Assembly (NCBI GenBank): GCA_015146655.1
Contig: VKHL01000037.1
Coordinates: 152,627 to 216,626, forward strand
Reading direction: 5' to 3'
DNA length: 64,000 bases
Source of the DNA: Ochromonas danica
Taxonomy: Eukaryota; Sar; Chrysophyceae; Chromulinales; Chromulinaceae
Made by a program: the position numbers and the translations under genes. The notes below the pieces were generated by a model. The model did not search any database. It worked only from the letters and a program-made list of their open reading frames with translations, and had not been told where the DNA came from. Below are positions 9,973 through 19,446 of the stretch, piece after piece; position 1 is the first letter of the stretch, and every line of letters begins with the position of its first letter.

Positions 9973-11915
9973 TTAAGCAAGAAATCGCGCCGCCTTTCCT
10001 CCTGTTGTCTGTTGAAGGTCGGCACCAGAAATACTGATCATGTCCTCAGAGAGATTCTCCAAATTATCAAAACGAATAACTTCTCCTTCTTTCTCGCTGT
10101 TTGGAAGCGACGATTTGTCCGCTGAACTTTTGAGTAAGTGGTCAGGCAGGCAACGTTCACTGGCTAGATAGCGCTTCAACAATCGAGATGGACTATCAGC
10201 GCAAGACTTCCTCACGACAGCTAGTTGGTTAGCATGATGTACTTTTGGAGCCTGCATTAATAGCCTGGGAGATTACAGAACATGATTAATCAAGCTGAGA
10301 AGAAGCAAATATAGCAAACTTACGTGCAGAATTCGAAGAAGCAAGCTTGGACAAAGAGCTGCAATACACCCAATACACTGCCCTGCGCATTACAGTGTTT
10401 GTTCAATTGTTGACTGCGCAAAGCTTGAATTGCTTCCTTAGTAAACATAACCATCACACACATGAAAGGCCACGAGGTATCCTCAGAAGCCAACGCGCGT
10501 GGAAGAGCTGGTTGATCACTACCAGATAGTTTGAATACTTGCTTGAAAAATGCGGCATTGCTGTGGAGGAAGTGCAAAGCTTGAATGACTGAAAGTATCT
10601 TCATTGATCGATTGAGATCAGTGCGCGGGTCTGATCCTTGGAAGCCCAATTGTTCCCAGCGCCCGTCTGTTGGGCCCGGTGGAGCCTCAGAACTGCTTAT
10701 CAAGCTGACGTAAATCGTACGCAACATTGCCAAATGCTGTGGCACAAATGGATCATAATCAAGCTGAGCCAACAGAAATGGGATTTCAATCTCCTTAGCA
10801 CGGGATGCATTCAATTCCGGAGGCTTTCGCCATCCTGAAAGCCATCCCTTCTGCTGAGGCTCCTCTACAATGACAATGCTGCTGCGAAAACGAGACAAAT
10901 CCTGCGAGAGGCAAAACGAAAGAGCATCATCATACGGAAAACAGGAGAATTGCTCTTCAGAAGTGCAGGAAGCTGTTGGAACACCCCATTCATCTTGTTG
11001 AGGAGCGTCACAAAGATTTCCATTTGCAGCCGCGATATCATCAAACTCTGTCATAGCGCCACTTCTGATTTCATCTGATCCACGATCTTCATTTGCACCC
11101 ACTTCTTCCTCTTCCTCACCTTCTTCCTCATCTTCCTCTTCAATCGCATCTAAAGCGCCTCCAATCAACAATGTTGGAGGAATGGGAGAGCTGGTCTGTT
11201 GAGATGGAAGATCAAGCAGCAAAACCTCCTGATCGCCCATTCCCTGTCCATAGACGTCCACAATGTCAGTTAACGCTTTGCGAGCATCGAGACTGATGGA
11301 GGAGACTTTTGTGGCCGTATCCAGAATGAGAGGCTCTTCAGGGTTTTGTGGAGCCACAGCCGCTGAAGGCCAAGCGAGAGCCTCGCGAAGAGAATCCTCC
11401 ACAGCCAGCGCGTTGATTTCTTCCGAAAAGTCAACTCGATCATTCTTCACCAACTCGCTCTCCTTGTTGTGTGACTGCATCAGAAGATTGCGAAGGGTTT
11501 CATCATTCGTGTTCGATGCTTCAAACACTGCGAACTCGTCGTCTTCTTCCTGACTGACGACTGCCTCTCTCTCCGTCACAACAGCCTGTGGCTCGAAGGT
11601 TACTGTAACTGATCTGTGGCTGTAACTTTCTGTTGTGGCCTTGCGGATGCCAGCGCTTTGGTCACCAGCCACTCCAACACCAGCAGTAGCGCCTTTCACC
11701 TGCTTAGGAAGGGAGTGTGCCACTTCAGGATGAGAACCAGCGGAGGTGAAAACTTCAATTTCTTCCTCGTCGTCAACAAGTCCTGCTGCTGCAGGTCGTC
11801 CAAACCCCCCATGGTCCACCTGGTCTTCATCCTCTGGTAGAGAGATTGAGGAGTCAGAGTCAGAGTCCTCCTGCAAGGCTGCGGAGAGGTCGCCCTCCAC
11901 TGTGAAGGTTGCCAT
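9973..11915 (-). CDS. ELMO/CED-12 domain protein
   Basis: Two exons (11915-10324 and 10264-9973) give 627 residues; an in-frame ATG at 12005 would add 30. The N-terminal two thirds is acidic and disordered (DSDSDSSISLPEDEDQ, EEEDEEEGEEEEE). The ELMO domain lies at about residues 375-560, with EIPFLLAQLDYDPFVPQHL and the hallmark RWEQLGFQGSDPRTDL. The C-terminal exon, starting LLMQAPKVHHANQL, is unassigned. ELMO-domain proteins act with small GTPases, as Rac GEF partners or as ARF/ARL GAPs (ELMOD family). Without the ARM and PH parts of animal ELMO1, an ELMOD-like GAP role is the better guess. The gene diverges from the permease next door. Confidence 0.85.
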
Positions 11916-12084
11916 CTTTCTCTCTGCAGAGGACTCGAGTGCTGAAAAGCCAGGTGGAAAGAACGCGTTTTTGGGCAATCTCTCGGCGTTTGATGAGAAC
12001 AACAACGATGATGCAGCGCAGGAGATCCGACCGCAAGAGAAGAGAAGGATATCGAGGACTTCTTCTGAAGGGACAGTCGCTGAA
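11916..12084. promoter_or_regulatory. Shared upstream region of ELMO gene and permease
   Basis: About 170 bp separates the two divergent start codons, if the shorter ELMO start is right. Both promoters must lie here or inside the genes. No TATA box or other clear motif is seen. Confidence 0.4.
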
Positions 12085-14007
12085 ATGGATTGGAAGCATT
12101 CTCTCTATGTCTATGCGCTAGGTAACAGTCTCCCTTTAGTAATGAGAGCTGTAGTTCTTCCTAATATCAGCTTTGAATAGGCTTCTGCGTCATGAACGGA
12201 AAGCAGGCAGCAATCTGGCAGTCAGGTGGGCCTCCTCCCCTCCCCTTCCGTTACATTTCTATCCTATGTTTTGACTCAATCATGCTGGTGCTTTTTGATT
12301 GTGGTAATAGGATTTTTGTATTATGGCGTCTGGAATTTTTTCACGGCCACTGCGGTTTGTGCGTTCTTTTATCTGTGCCTGACGTACTGTCTGGCAGAGC
12401 TGGTCTCTATTGTTCCCTTCTCTGGAGGATGCTATGGTTATGTGCGATGCACTCTAGGCCCAACCATTGGCTTTCTTACCGGCTGCTCTGAGGCGGCCAA
12501 GTACACTCTTTTCAATCTCATGACTGTGTACACTGTGGGTGTTCTCTTCCAGAACATCTATGACTTCCAAGACGATTGGCTTCCAGTTATCTGGTTGGCT
12601 TGCTATGTTCTAGCAATAGCTCTAAAAGTCGTCCCATTGCGTTGGTCAGTCTATGTGTGGGTGGGTTTGGCTGCCATGACTCTCGTCACTCAGTGCATCT
12701 TCATCTTTGGGTCAGTTAAGGTGAGCAACTGGAAACACTTTCGAAAGGACATTAATGCTTTCGACTCCAAGCGAGATGACTTCCTCCAAGCATTGAGTTC
12801 AGCCGGTTACTTCTTCTTTGGTATTGATTCGGTTCGCACCTGCATGGACGACGAGTCCAATAAGGTAGTTCCTAAGGTAATGGTGGTTGTCACTTTCATC
12901 TCGATCTTCACAGCTCTGGCAAGTATTATTTCCATGCGTGCCTACTCCATGAATCCGCTGCTATTCGCTACGAATTTCTTCCCTTATATGCCCGGGTTGG
13001 AAAAAGCGCTGCCGCAAGCCAATGAGAAATTGCTCAATTTGCTGGACTTGCCTTGCATTGTTGGAGCTACTTTGGGTTTCTTCTATAGTGGAGGAAAGCA
13101 AGTTAGTTCGATGATGGAATCCGGCTTACTGCCTTCTCTCTCTTTGTGTGGGATCAAGAAACATAACAAAGTGGGAGATGCTGCTGTAATGCAAGGTGGT
13201 ATTATTGCCGAAAGTGGTAGCGGCAGTGTTGAGGAAACGATGACTGTGGAAAAGGTGAATCGTGTATCTCAACGAAAGGACGTGTTGGAAACCATTATCC
13301 CTTTGAGTTGTTGTGGGATCGTCTCTTATGTCTTATTAGTGGTGTGTTACTATAAAGTCAATGGGTTTCTGTCTCATGTTATACGTACGGCAATATCCTT
13401 AGCTAGCATTGAGGGCTTCTGTATGATGGGCGCGTATGTAATCTTCTCGACGAGATTTGGAAATATGGAGCGAGGGTTGAAAAGCCCCTTCGGTGCGGGT
13501 GGAGCTGTTCTGGCAATGGTTTATTGGGGTTACCTTTTTGTTGCTAACTTGTATTTTCAAGATGAGAAGGATCGTCTGTGGGAAGGGCTGTCTGTTTTGT
13601 TTTTCTTCGTCGTGTGCTTGACTTATTATATCGTCTTCGCTAGTCGATGGCAGTTCTTCTCTAAGGAAGAGCAGGAGAAGTTTTTGAAGGCTTATGTTGT
13701 TAATGGTAAGACTGTATCGTGTATGAATCAGAATCTATGGCTTGACTGATTACTTGTTCTTTATGCTATTACATCAGCTAACAGAGATAAGAAAAGGGTG
13801 AACAAAGGGCGGAAAGAGAGTAGGATCGCCAACAGTGTGCTGAAGATCCTTTCCAACTTGCGTGCACCGACCAGTATTTCTGCATCTTCTTCCTCTGTTC
13901 GTCCAGCAGGGGTGCCATCTGTTGATCTGAATAGGCTGAGCAGCGATCGAGGCAAAGGCGGACTGTTGCCTTCCCTCGTCACGAGAAGCTCTCACGCCAA
14001 TCATTAG
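12085..14007 (+). CDS. APC-superfamily amino acid/amine permease
   Basis: Four exons (12085-12121, 12181-12225, 12311-13705, 13778-14007) join in phase to 568 residues. The first two exons are tiny and encode MDWKHSLYVYALGFCVM and NGKQAAIWQSG, the first membrane segment. The rest has about 12 hydrophobic segments, with the family-like stretch GGCYGYVRCTLGP and GFLTGCSEAAKY. A hydrophilic loop lies at about residues 355-385 and a Ser-rich tail comes from the last exon. Spacing and motifs resemble the amino acid/ethanolamine permease branch; the substrate cannot be told from sequence. The last exon is supported by a clean GTAAG donor and CAG acceptor and ends at TAG. Confidence 0.85.
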
Positions 14008-14194
14008 TTGTCAGTTTGTCAGTATTATTTCTTTTCAAACTGATGTTCAGAGTTATCTTATGTGATGGTTATACTGAGGAATCTGTTTTTTGGTTACATG
14101 GCAATTCCTATTTTACTGTGTATATTGGTTTTCGTTCTGTTTCGTTGAGTACAATCAAAGGATGTATATATGACTACTATTAGCGAGCGATTTC

Positions 14195-14612
14195 TATGTG
14201 TGCGACATTTGTTGCAATAGGTTAGTATTTGAAAAGCAGCTTCCTGCCAACCGAAGCGTGGTGATTGTATTGTTTGATTCGAGCAGTGAGTATGAGAGGG
14301 AGTATGGTGGAAAGGGCTGATAATGCCACGATGATAATCCTGTGTGCAGCTCCATCGCCTCTTTTTTCTTGGTTTTGTTTGTGATCAGTGTGCAATGTAC
14401 TATTTTAAGATGTGTAACTCTAGTTAGCAATCAAAATGTGTGTGATATTTGCTGCTGCAGGTTAGTATTTAAATGCTACCAACGGAGCTCTGGTGGTTAA
14501 CTATGATGACTATACGATTCCAGCAATCAGAAAAGGGGAGTGTGTGGTGGAAATAGCCGATACTGTCACGATGATCGTGTGCATGACCTCGTCACCTTTG
14601 TTTTCTTTGTTG
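14195..14612. repeat. Diverged tandem duplication, period 240 bp
   Basis: Two related stretches lie head to tail, 14195-14384 and 14434-14612. The shared 9-mer GTTAGTATT occurs at 14221 and again at 14461, exactly 240 bp later. Matching blocks follow in the same order: GTGTGATATTTG-like start, GTATGGTGGAAAG/GTGTGGTGGAAAT, CACGATGAT, CATCGCCTC/CGTCACC and TTTTCTT. Substitutions and small gaps show that the copies are old. No coding potential is seen. Confidence 0.7.
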
Positions 14613-14747
14613 CGACAAGAAAGGATAACATTGTTGATGCTCTATGGCACGGCATGGTTTAAATGACGGTTGTTTGTTTCCCTCCCTACATTATTCTTTT
14701 GAGATATTTATATGTTTTGTAAGATAATCATGACAATCAACTTCACA

Positions 14748-14790
14748 TCTAGCGTGGGTCAAAACTCGCGTCCGGGGCAAAACTCGCGTC
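14748..14790 (+). repeat. Left terminal inverted repeat
   Basis: Begins TCTAGCGTGGGTCAAAAC and contains the 14-mer CAAAACTCGCGTCC, the second copy running one base past the TIR match. It matches the right TIR base for base. Confidence 0.9.
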
Positions 14791-15143
14791 CGCGTTTCTA
14801 CACTGTGGTCGTTGACTTGTCGTTGACAAACGACCACAGACGTCCATTGTTGATCTTTTGTCTTTAATGGCGATATCTTTGACAAGGAGCACCCAAGCCC
14901 CACTCCAAGCTGAATTATGATATTTCTAGGCATTTCCTATCTAAATATTATAAATTCATGCAAATCGGATGAGTATCAAAACCATTTCAGGCGAACAACG
15001 TCTTTTTGTTGGTCCCGCTCCACCTATCAGATAGAGAATGGTAGCGATTCTTCGCCTTCCCATCGATGAAATCGTCTTCTTATGATGAACTTTTTATTTG
15101 GTAGATGATTGTTTCCCTCATCTCCATCATGAACTGTGTCGTT

Positions 15144-15880
15144 TTAGTGGTTTACAAGGCTCTCCTCGTTCACCACATGTGAAGAATAGTCAAAGCCCAT
15201 TTGGATAATGCACACACTCATGTGTTGCATCAACTTCGACTTGCAACCCTTCTTCTGGCAGTACCAATGAGCGTACTGTGCATAACATGCCAAACAAGCG
15301 GACCATCCATCGTCTACCCACGACGCATTGTCGCTGTTGAGCACAGACGGGATTCGTGCAGAAGAATGGCTCGCCAACTAGGAGGTTGGGAGTGTTTCCT
15401 TTCTTGCCAGAGAGCGCTCCACTCTCCATAAGTTCCATAATGCGCTGCTTTTCTCCTTTGGTGGCAGCTTTTCGAGCTTTCTCCAGCTCGCGGCTCGCTT
15501 TCGCCTCTCGCTCCCGTCGCTTTTTATCGCGCATTTCCTCTCGTTTTTCGCTTCTTCTCTTTTTTCTTCTTGAAGTCGCTTTTCTTGCTTATGGAGGGTT
15601 TTCTCCCTGTTTTCTTAAATTGTTCTGCACCATCTTCTACCCTCTTTCGTTTCTTCCGTTCACTAGAAATCAACATATTCATAATGTGAGATAAAATTCA
15701 TAATGTCAAAAGTGATATCATACTTTTTGAACTTCGACACAGTCACACCAAAGTGCTCACATGCTGCTTTTATGGGGATACGTTCTTCCTCAACAACATG
15801 GAAGATCATATCGCGTTTCTCAGAGTCTAACAATCCCGCAGCACTTGGGAGACTAATAACAGAAGCTGCCTAGGTACAAG
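15144..15880 (-). pseudogene. Remnant of a pogo-like transposase lacking the DDE core
   Basis: Read on the minus strand from about 15880, one frame gives a helix-turn-helix of the pipsqueak type (EKRDMIFHVVEEERIPI, KAACEHFGVTVSKFKK). It is followed after frame breaks by a long charged helix (MRDKKRREREAKASRELEKA) and then a Cys/His cluster (CLACYAQYAHWYCQKKGCK, LMQH). An N-terminal HTH and a charged C-terminal tail fit pogo/Fot1 transposases. The 300-residue DDE domain expected between them is absent, so this is an internal deletion copy. The family call is inference from layout plus the TA site, not from a catalytic motif. Confidence 0.45.
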
Positions 15881-16319
15881 TTTCCTGTGGGTCTTGAAAC
15901 TAATGGATTGGGCCTTCTTCGGTCTGAGAAGTGGAGTTGTCGTTTCTTGACAGCCCTAAAAAGGTTGCATGCATCGTTCATGACCCTCCCCAGGACGAGT
16001 GAAGAACTGCAAAAGGATAAATTGCGATTTAAGGGCTGATCTCGAGTATCTATAGCTCTAGATGGCGTCGGTCAGCAAGATTCGCCCCGCCACGATCTCT
16101 TCGGCTACTTCATCTTCGGATGGAACAGCTCGTTCTTCCTCCTGGATTGACCTCACATCACAAGTGGGAGATGTTAGACCTAGGAAGGAACCGATATTGC
16201 ATAAAAGATTGATGATTTGTGCGAAATCCGATTGGAAATCAAAAGAACAAATTTGAGTGCAACATCGAGGATGCTTGCCAAAATTCCATACAGCAGCGGT
16301 CTCCCCACTGTGTGTGGTC

Positions 16320-16362
16320 GACGCGAGTTTTGCCCCGGACGCGAGTTTTGACCCACGCTAGA
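16320..16362 (-). repeat. Right terminal inverted repeat
   Basis: Exact reverse complement of 14748-14790. The flanking base beyond the match differs, so the repeat ends here. Confidence 0.9.
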
Positions 16363-16674
16363 CATGGTTATGGGTGGTATTGAGGCTTTTGAGTACTGAG
16401 GCGAACAATCCTCCCGTCTTAACTAACTTAGACTACTCGGTCAAGACTATCCACTAGTTGTACACTTACATCTCATAACAAAACATCTCAGTCTAATCAG
16501 CGCCACGGCACGATCCTGTGAGGAGACTTGAAGATGAGATATTACTGTAACTTTGAAACAAATCTATTTCCAGTCTTCCAGTCATCTTGAAATGAAAACC
16601 AACAACAATAATAACAAGAAATATCATATCATATCCATGCAATATCAATTTTTATTACAAAAGTCAAGACACAT
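16363..16674. other. Intergenic, no feature seen
   Basis: AT-rich 3' flank of the phosphate translocator. It contains short A-rich runs (CAACAACAATAATAACAAG) but no reading frame or RNA that I can support. Confidence 0.5.
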
Positions 16675-17678
16675 CTACAATTTTTTAGATTCAAAGATAG
16701 CATAGGCAAGGCAGCCAGCGATAGCGATGGCGCAGCCGATAATCTTGGGCACTGGAAATGTCTCGCCCTCCGTGAAGAAATAGAGGGCAACAAAGATAGC
16801 GACGCGTTTGAGAGTGTTGCCCACTGCCGTCGAGACAGGGCCTAAACTGCCCAGAACAACATTTTGCATCTCATTGTAGATATAGAAGCACATACCACAG
16901 CCAACGAGGTCTCTAAGCAATGTGGGAGAGGCAGAAAGGCTCTGGTAGGCCAAGGTCAACGCATTATTTCCGTCGTAGAGGAAGCAAAATGGTAAAGTAA
17001 GTAGTGCAGAGAGGATGGTCACCACAGCGTGATCATTGAGAGGGTCGAGTTTTGTACGAGTCTATAAACAGATAAATCAGATGTTGCACCAGCTATGAGG
17101 AGGGTGGGCTGTATTACCTTGAAGTCGGCAGGCAAGTTCTTCCTCAAGACAGATCGCAGAGCGAAGGAGACATTTCCGATCATGGCCATCACAGCTGCGA
17201 GGGTGGCGAACTCGCGGCTCATTGTCTGCAGATCGAGCTGGCCCAGTGTGGATGCGTAGGCCACACCATAGCAAACAGGAACCAAGCTCAAAGCGGTGAA
17301 TGGCTTCGGTACGATCCCGTTGATCAGCAAGCCGAGCAGCACGGAGACGACGGGCTCGCTCGCTTTGATCACATGAGCAAAAGAGCCGCCCCCCTTCTGG
17401 AACATCGCCACCACCGTCGTGGTATGCCCCAAAGCATTTAATGCCGCAATAGGAAGCAATCGTAGAATGTCAGATATGGAGAGCTTGGGCGCCTGCCGAA
17501 TGCCCAACACCCACAGAGGGAGTGAGTAGAAGAGCCCCACCACCAGCTGCAGCATGGAAATGGTGACCGGAAAGGGGAAAACCTTGAGCTTGGAGTTCAG
17601 AACATTGTATCCAGCATTGAACGCATACCAAGCGACAAAAAGGGCGAACAGCTTCAAGCTATCAGCAAAGCCAGCCAT
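16675..17678 (-). CDS. Plastid-type sugar-phosphate/phosphate translocator
   Basis: Two exons (17678-17118 and 17061-16675) give 315 residues, the full transporter core with about ten membrane segments. Family signatures: WYAFNAGYNVLNSKLK in the first helix, GHTTTVVAMFQKGGGSFAHV with IKASEPVVSVLL in the middle, and GNTLKRVAIFVALYFF near the end with the transport-site KR. These are hallmarks of the plastidic triose-phosphate/PEP/glucose-6-phosphate antiporters. There is no N-terminal extension and hence no visible transit peptide or signal sequence. It could sit in an outer plastid membrane, as in algae with secondary plastids, or in the Golgi/ER as other members of the superfamily do. The substrate is not resolved. 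Confidence 0.85.
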
Positions 17679-18010
17679 GAGGTGAAGTTCAAATAAAGTG
17701 AGGAGAAGTGAAAGATTGGCTCTTGTGAAAGATATGTTTTCCTGCGATTTATTCGCCGGCCCTTTCCAAATATTGTGACCAAAGGAGGTTAGAGAGAGGA
17801 AAGGTGTGATACAGTAGCAGGTAGAGGTGGATTGCGGCTGAAACCTGTTCTCTAACAGAACGATCCCATGGAAAGGAAAGGAAGAGCGCAGAGTCGAGAG
17901 AAGCGCTTCAAAAACCAGCTTTGCGAGGCAACAAACGACCTGCAGCGTGAGAAGCGAACTGCCATCTGGGAAGTTAAAGTATTTGGGAAGTTAAAGTGTT
18001 TGGGAAGTTA
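17679..18010. promoter_or_regulatory. Divergent upstream region, translocator and NDUFA9 genes
   Basis: This region lies between the start codons of two divergent genes. No open frame or core promoter box is evident. Its right end carries a short 17-bp tandem repeat (separate entry). Confidence 0.4.
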
Positions 18011-18018
18011 ATGTTTGG
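17966..18018 (+). repeat. 17-bp tandem repeat, three copies
   Basis: The unit TTGGGAAGTTAAAGTGT occurs about three times in a row with few changes, ending at the upstream in-frame ATG of the NDUFA9-like gene. Confidence 0.7.
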
Positions 18019-18088
18019 GGACAGCCTCGCAGCAGCAAGGCGACCGACGCTCTGCTTTGCACGAGAAGAACTCTTGAAAGCAGAAACC

Positions 18089-19286
18089 ATGTTCAGCTCC
18101 AGTCGAGCCGCTCGGACCCTTCATATAGTTGGCAAGCGATCCGCAAGTAGTGGTTCCTTGCTCTATGCTCCTCGATTGGGTTTAGGGGGCAGACAGACCA
18201 ACTACAGTAATATCACTGTCACAGTCTTCGGCAGCTATGGCTTTGTCGGCAGATATGTGATGGGCGAGCTGGGTAATTATTATTGATCCTTTTCGCCGTG
18301 AAGATGTCTCTGTTTCTTATGTGTTGTGTAATTTTCTTTGCTCAGGAGCGTGCGGTACTCGGGTCTACGCTCCTTTCCGCGGCGACGAGCTGGAGGTGCG
18401 CCACCTCAAGCCCATGTTTGACTTGGGACAGCTGGGTCTACTTCCTTTCAGCCCGCGTGACAAAGATTCTATCGTGGAGAGCCTTCGCAACAGCGACGTG
18501 GTGATCAACCTCATCGGCAAGCACTACGAGACGAAGAATCCCTTGCCCACCCTGCGCGAGAATGGCGAGTACTCTCGAGTCAACTACAGCTTCGAGGAGG
18601 CAAACGTCACTATTGCTGAAACTCTGGCTACTCTGGCTAAGGAGGCTGGTGCGAAGGCCTTCATCCAGGTCTCGGCAGTGAGCGCCGACAAGGACTCCGC
18701 CTCTGCTTGGTCGCGCTCCAAGGCAGCAGCCGAAGTGGCCGTTAGGAAGCAGTTTCCTGAAGCCGTCATTGTCAAGTTAGCAACCGTGTTTGGTGCTGAA
18801 GATCGCTTCTTGAATTGGATTGCTGAGTTCTCCTCTCGCTCGCTCTTCTTCCCTTTGATCAACGGGGGCCGCAATCTCGTGCAACCTGTCTACGCTGGTG
18901 ATGTCGGCAAGGGAATTCTGGAGATCGTTAAGAATTACAATGATGTCGCTGGTCAGACTTTCCAGTTTGTTGGTCCTGCTGAATACTCTCGCAAGGAGGT
19001 GGCTGAGTACGTGCAGGATGTCACTCGCTTGGGCAGGCCTCTTGTCGATGTGCCCGTCTCCTGGGCTCGAAGAACTGCCAAGATCACGGAGCATTTCATC
19101 TCTCCTTTCTGGACTGAGGATTTCGTGGATTTGTTGCTCGAAGATGCGGTCAAGCTGAATGATCCTTCCCTCAAGACTCTCCAGGACTTGGGCGTTGAAG
19201 CCCGCAGTATGGACTCCCTCGCCTTCGACTACTTGCATCGCTTCAGAAAGGGAGGTCACTTTACTGTCGTTAAGGGTTACCATTGA
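18089..19286 (+). CDS. NDUFA9: NDUFA9-like mitochondrial complex I subunit
   Basis: Two exons (18089-18272 and 18346-19286) encode 374 residues. A second in-frame ATG at 18011 would add 26. The N-terminus is rich in Ser, Arg and Ala without acidic residues (MFSSSRAARTLHIVGKRSAS), a typical mitochondrial presequence. Next comes an atypical SDR Rossmann fold: VTVFGSYGFVGRYVMGELG as nucleotide loop, DVVINLIGKHYETKN, FIQVSAVSADKDSASAWSRS, and later FQFVGPAEYSRKEVAEYV. These match the complex I 39-kDa subunit, which binds NADPH in the peripheral arm and is structural rather than catalytic. Confidence 0.9.
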
Positions 19287-19446
19287 ACGCCTTCCATTAA
19301 TACCACCCCTGTGTAAGTTAGTTACTGTAATTCCAAATTGGAAATGGAATTGTCACCGAAACTCTCTGTTGTTCCCACGCACCATAACAATAACTCTCAA
19401 ACACCATTTGTTTGTTATTGTCATCGCACTTTGTTTCTCGCTGAGA

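Larger units (their letters stand above)
14748..16362. mobile_element. Non-autonomous DNA transposon with 43-bp TIRs and TA target site
   Basis: The ends 14748-14790 and 16320-16362 are exact reverse complements over 43 bp. The outermost shared bases contain TA (14750-14751 and 16359-16360), which fits the TA duplication of Tc1/mariner/pogo elements. Each TIR holds a direct repeat of CAAAACTCGCGTCC separated by GGGG. The body is about 1.6 kb, has no intact transposase gene, and carries minus-strand remains of one (separate entry). Identical TIRs argue for fairly recent movement, or mobilisation in trans by a full-length relative. Confidence 0.85.
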
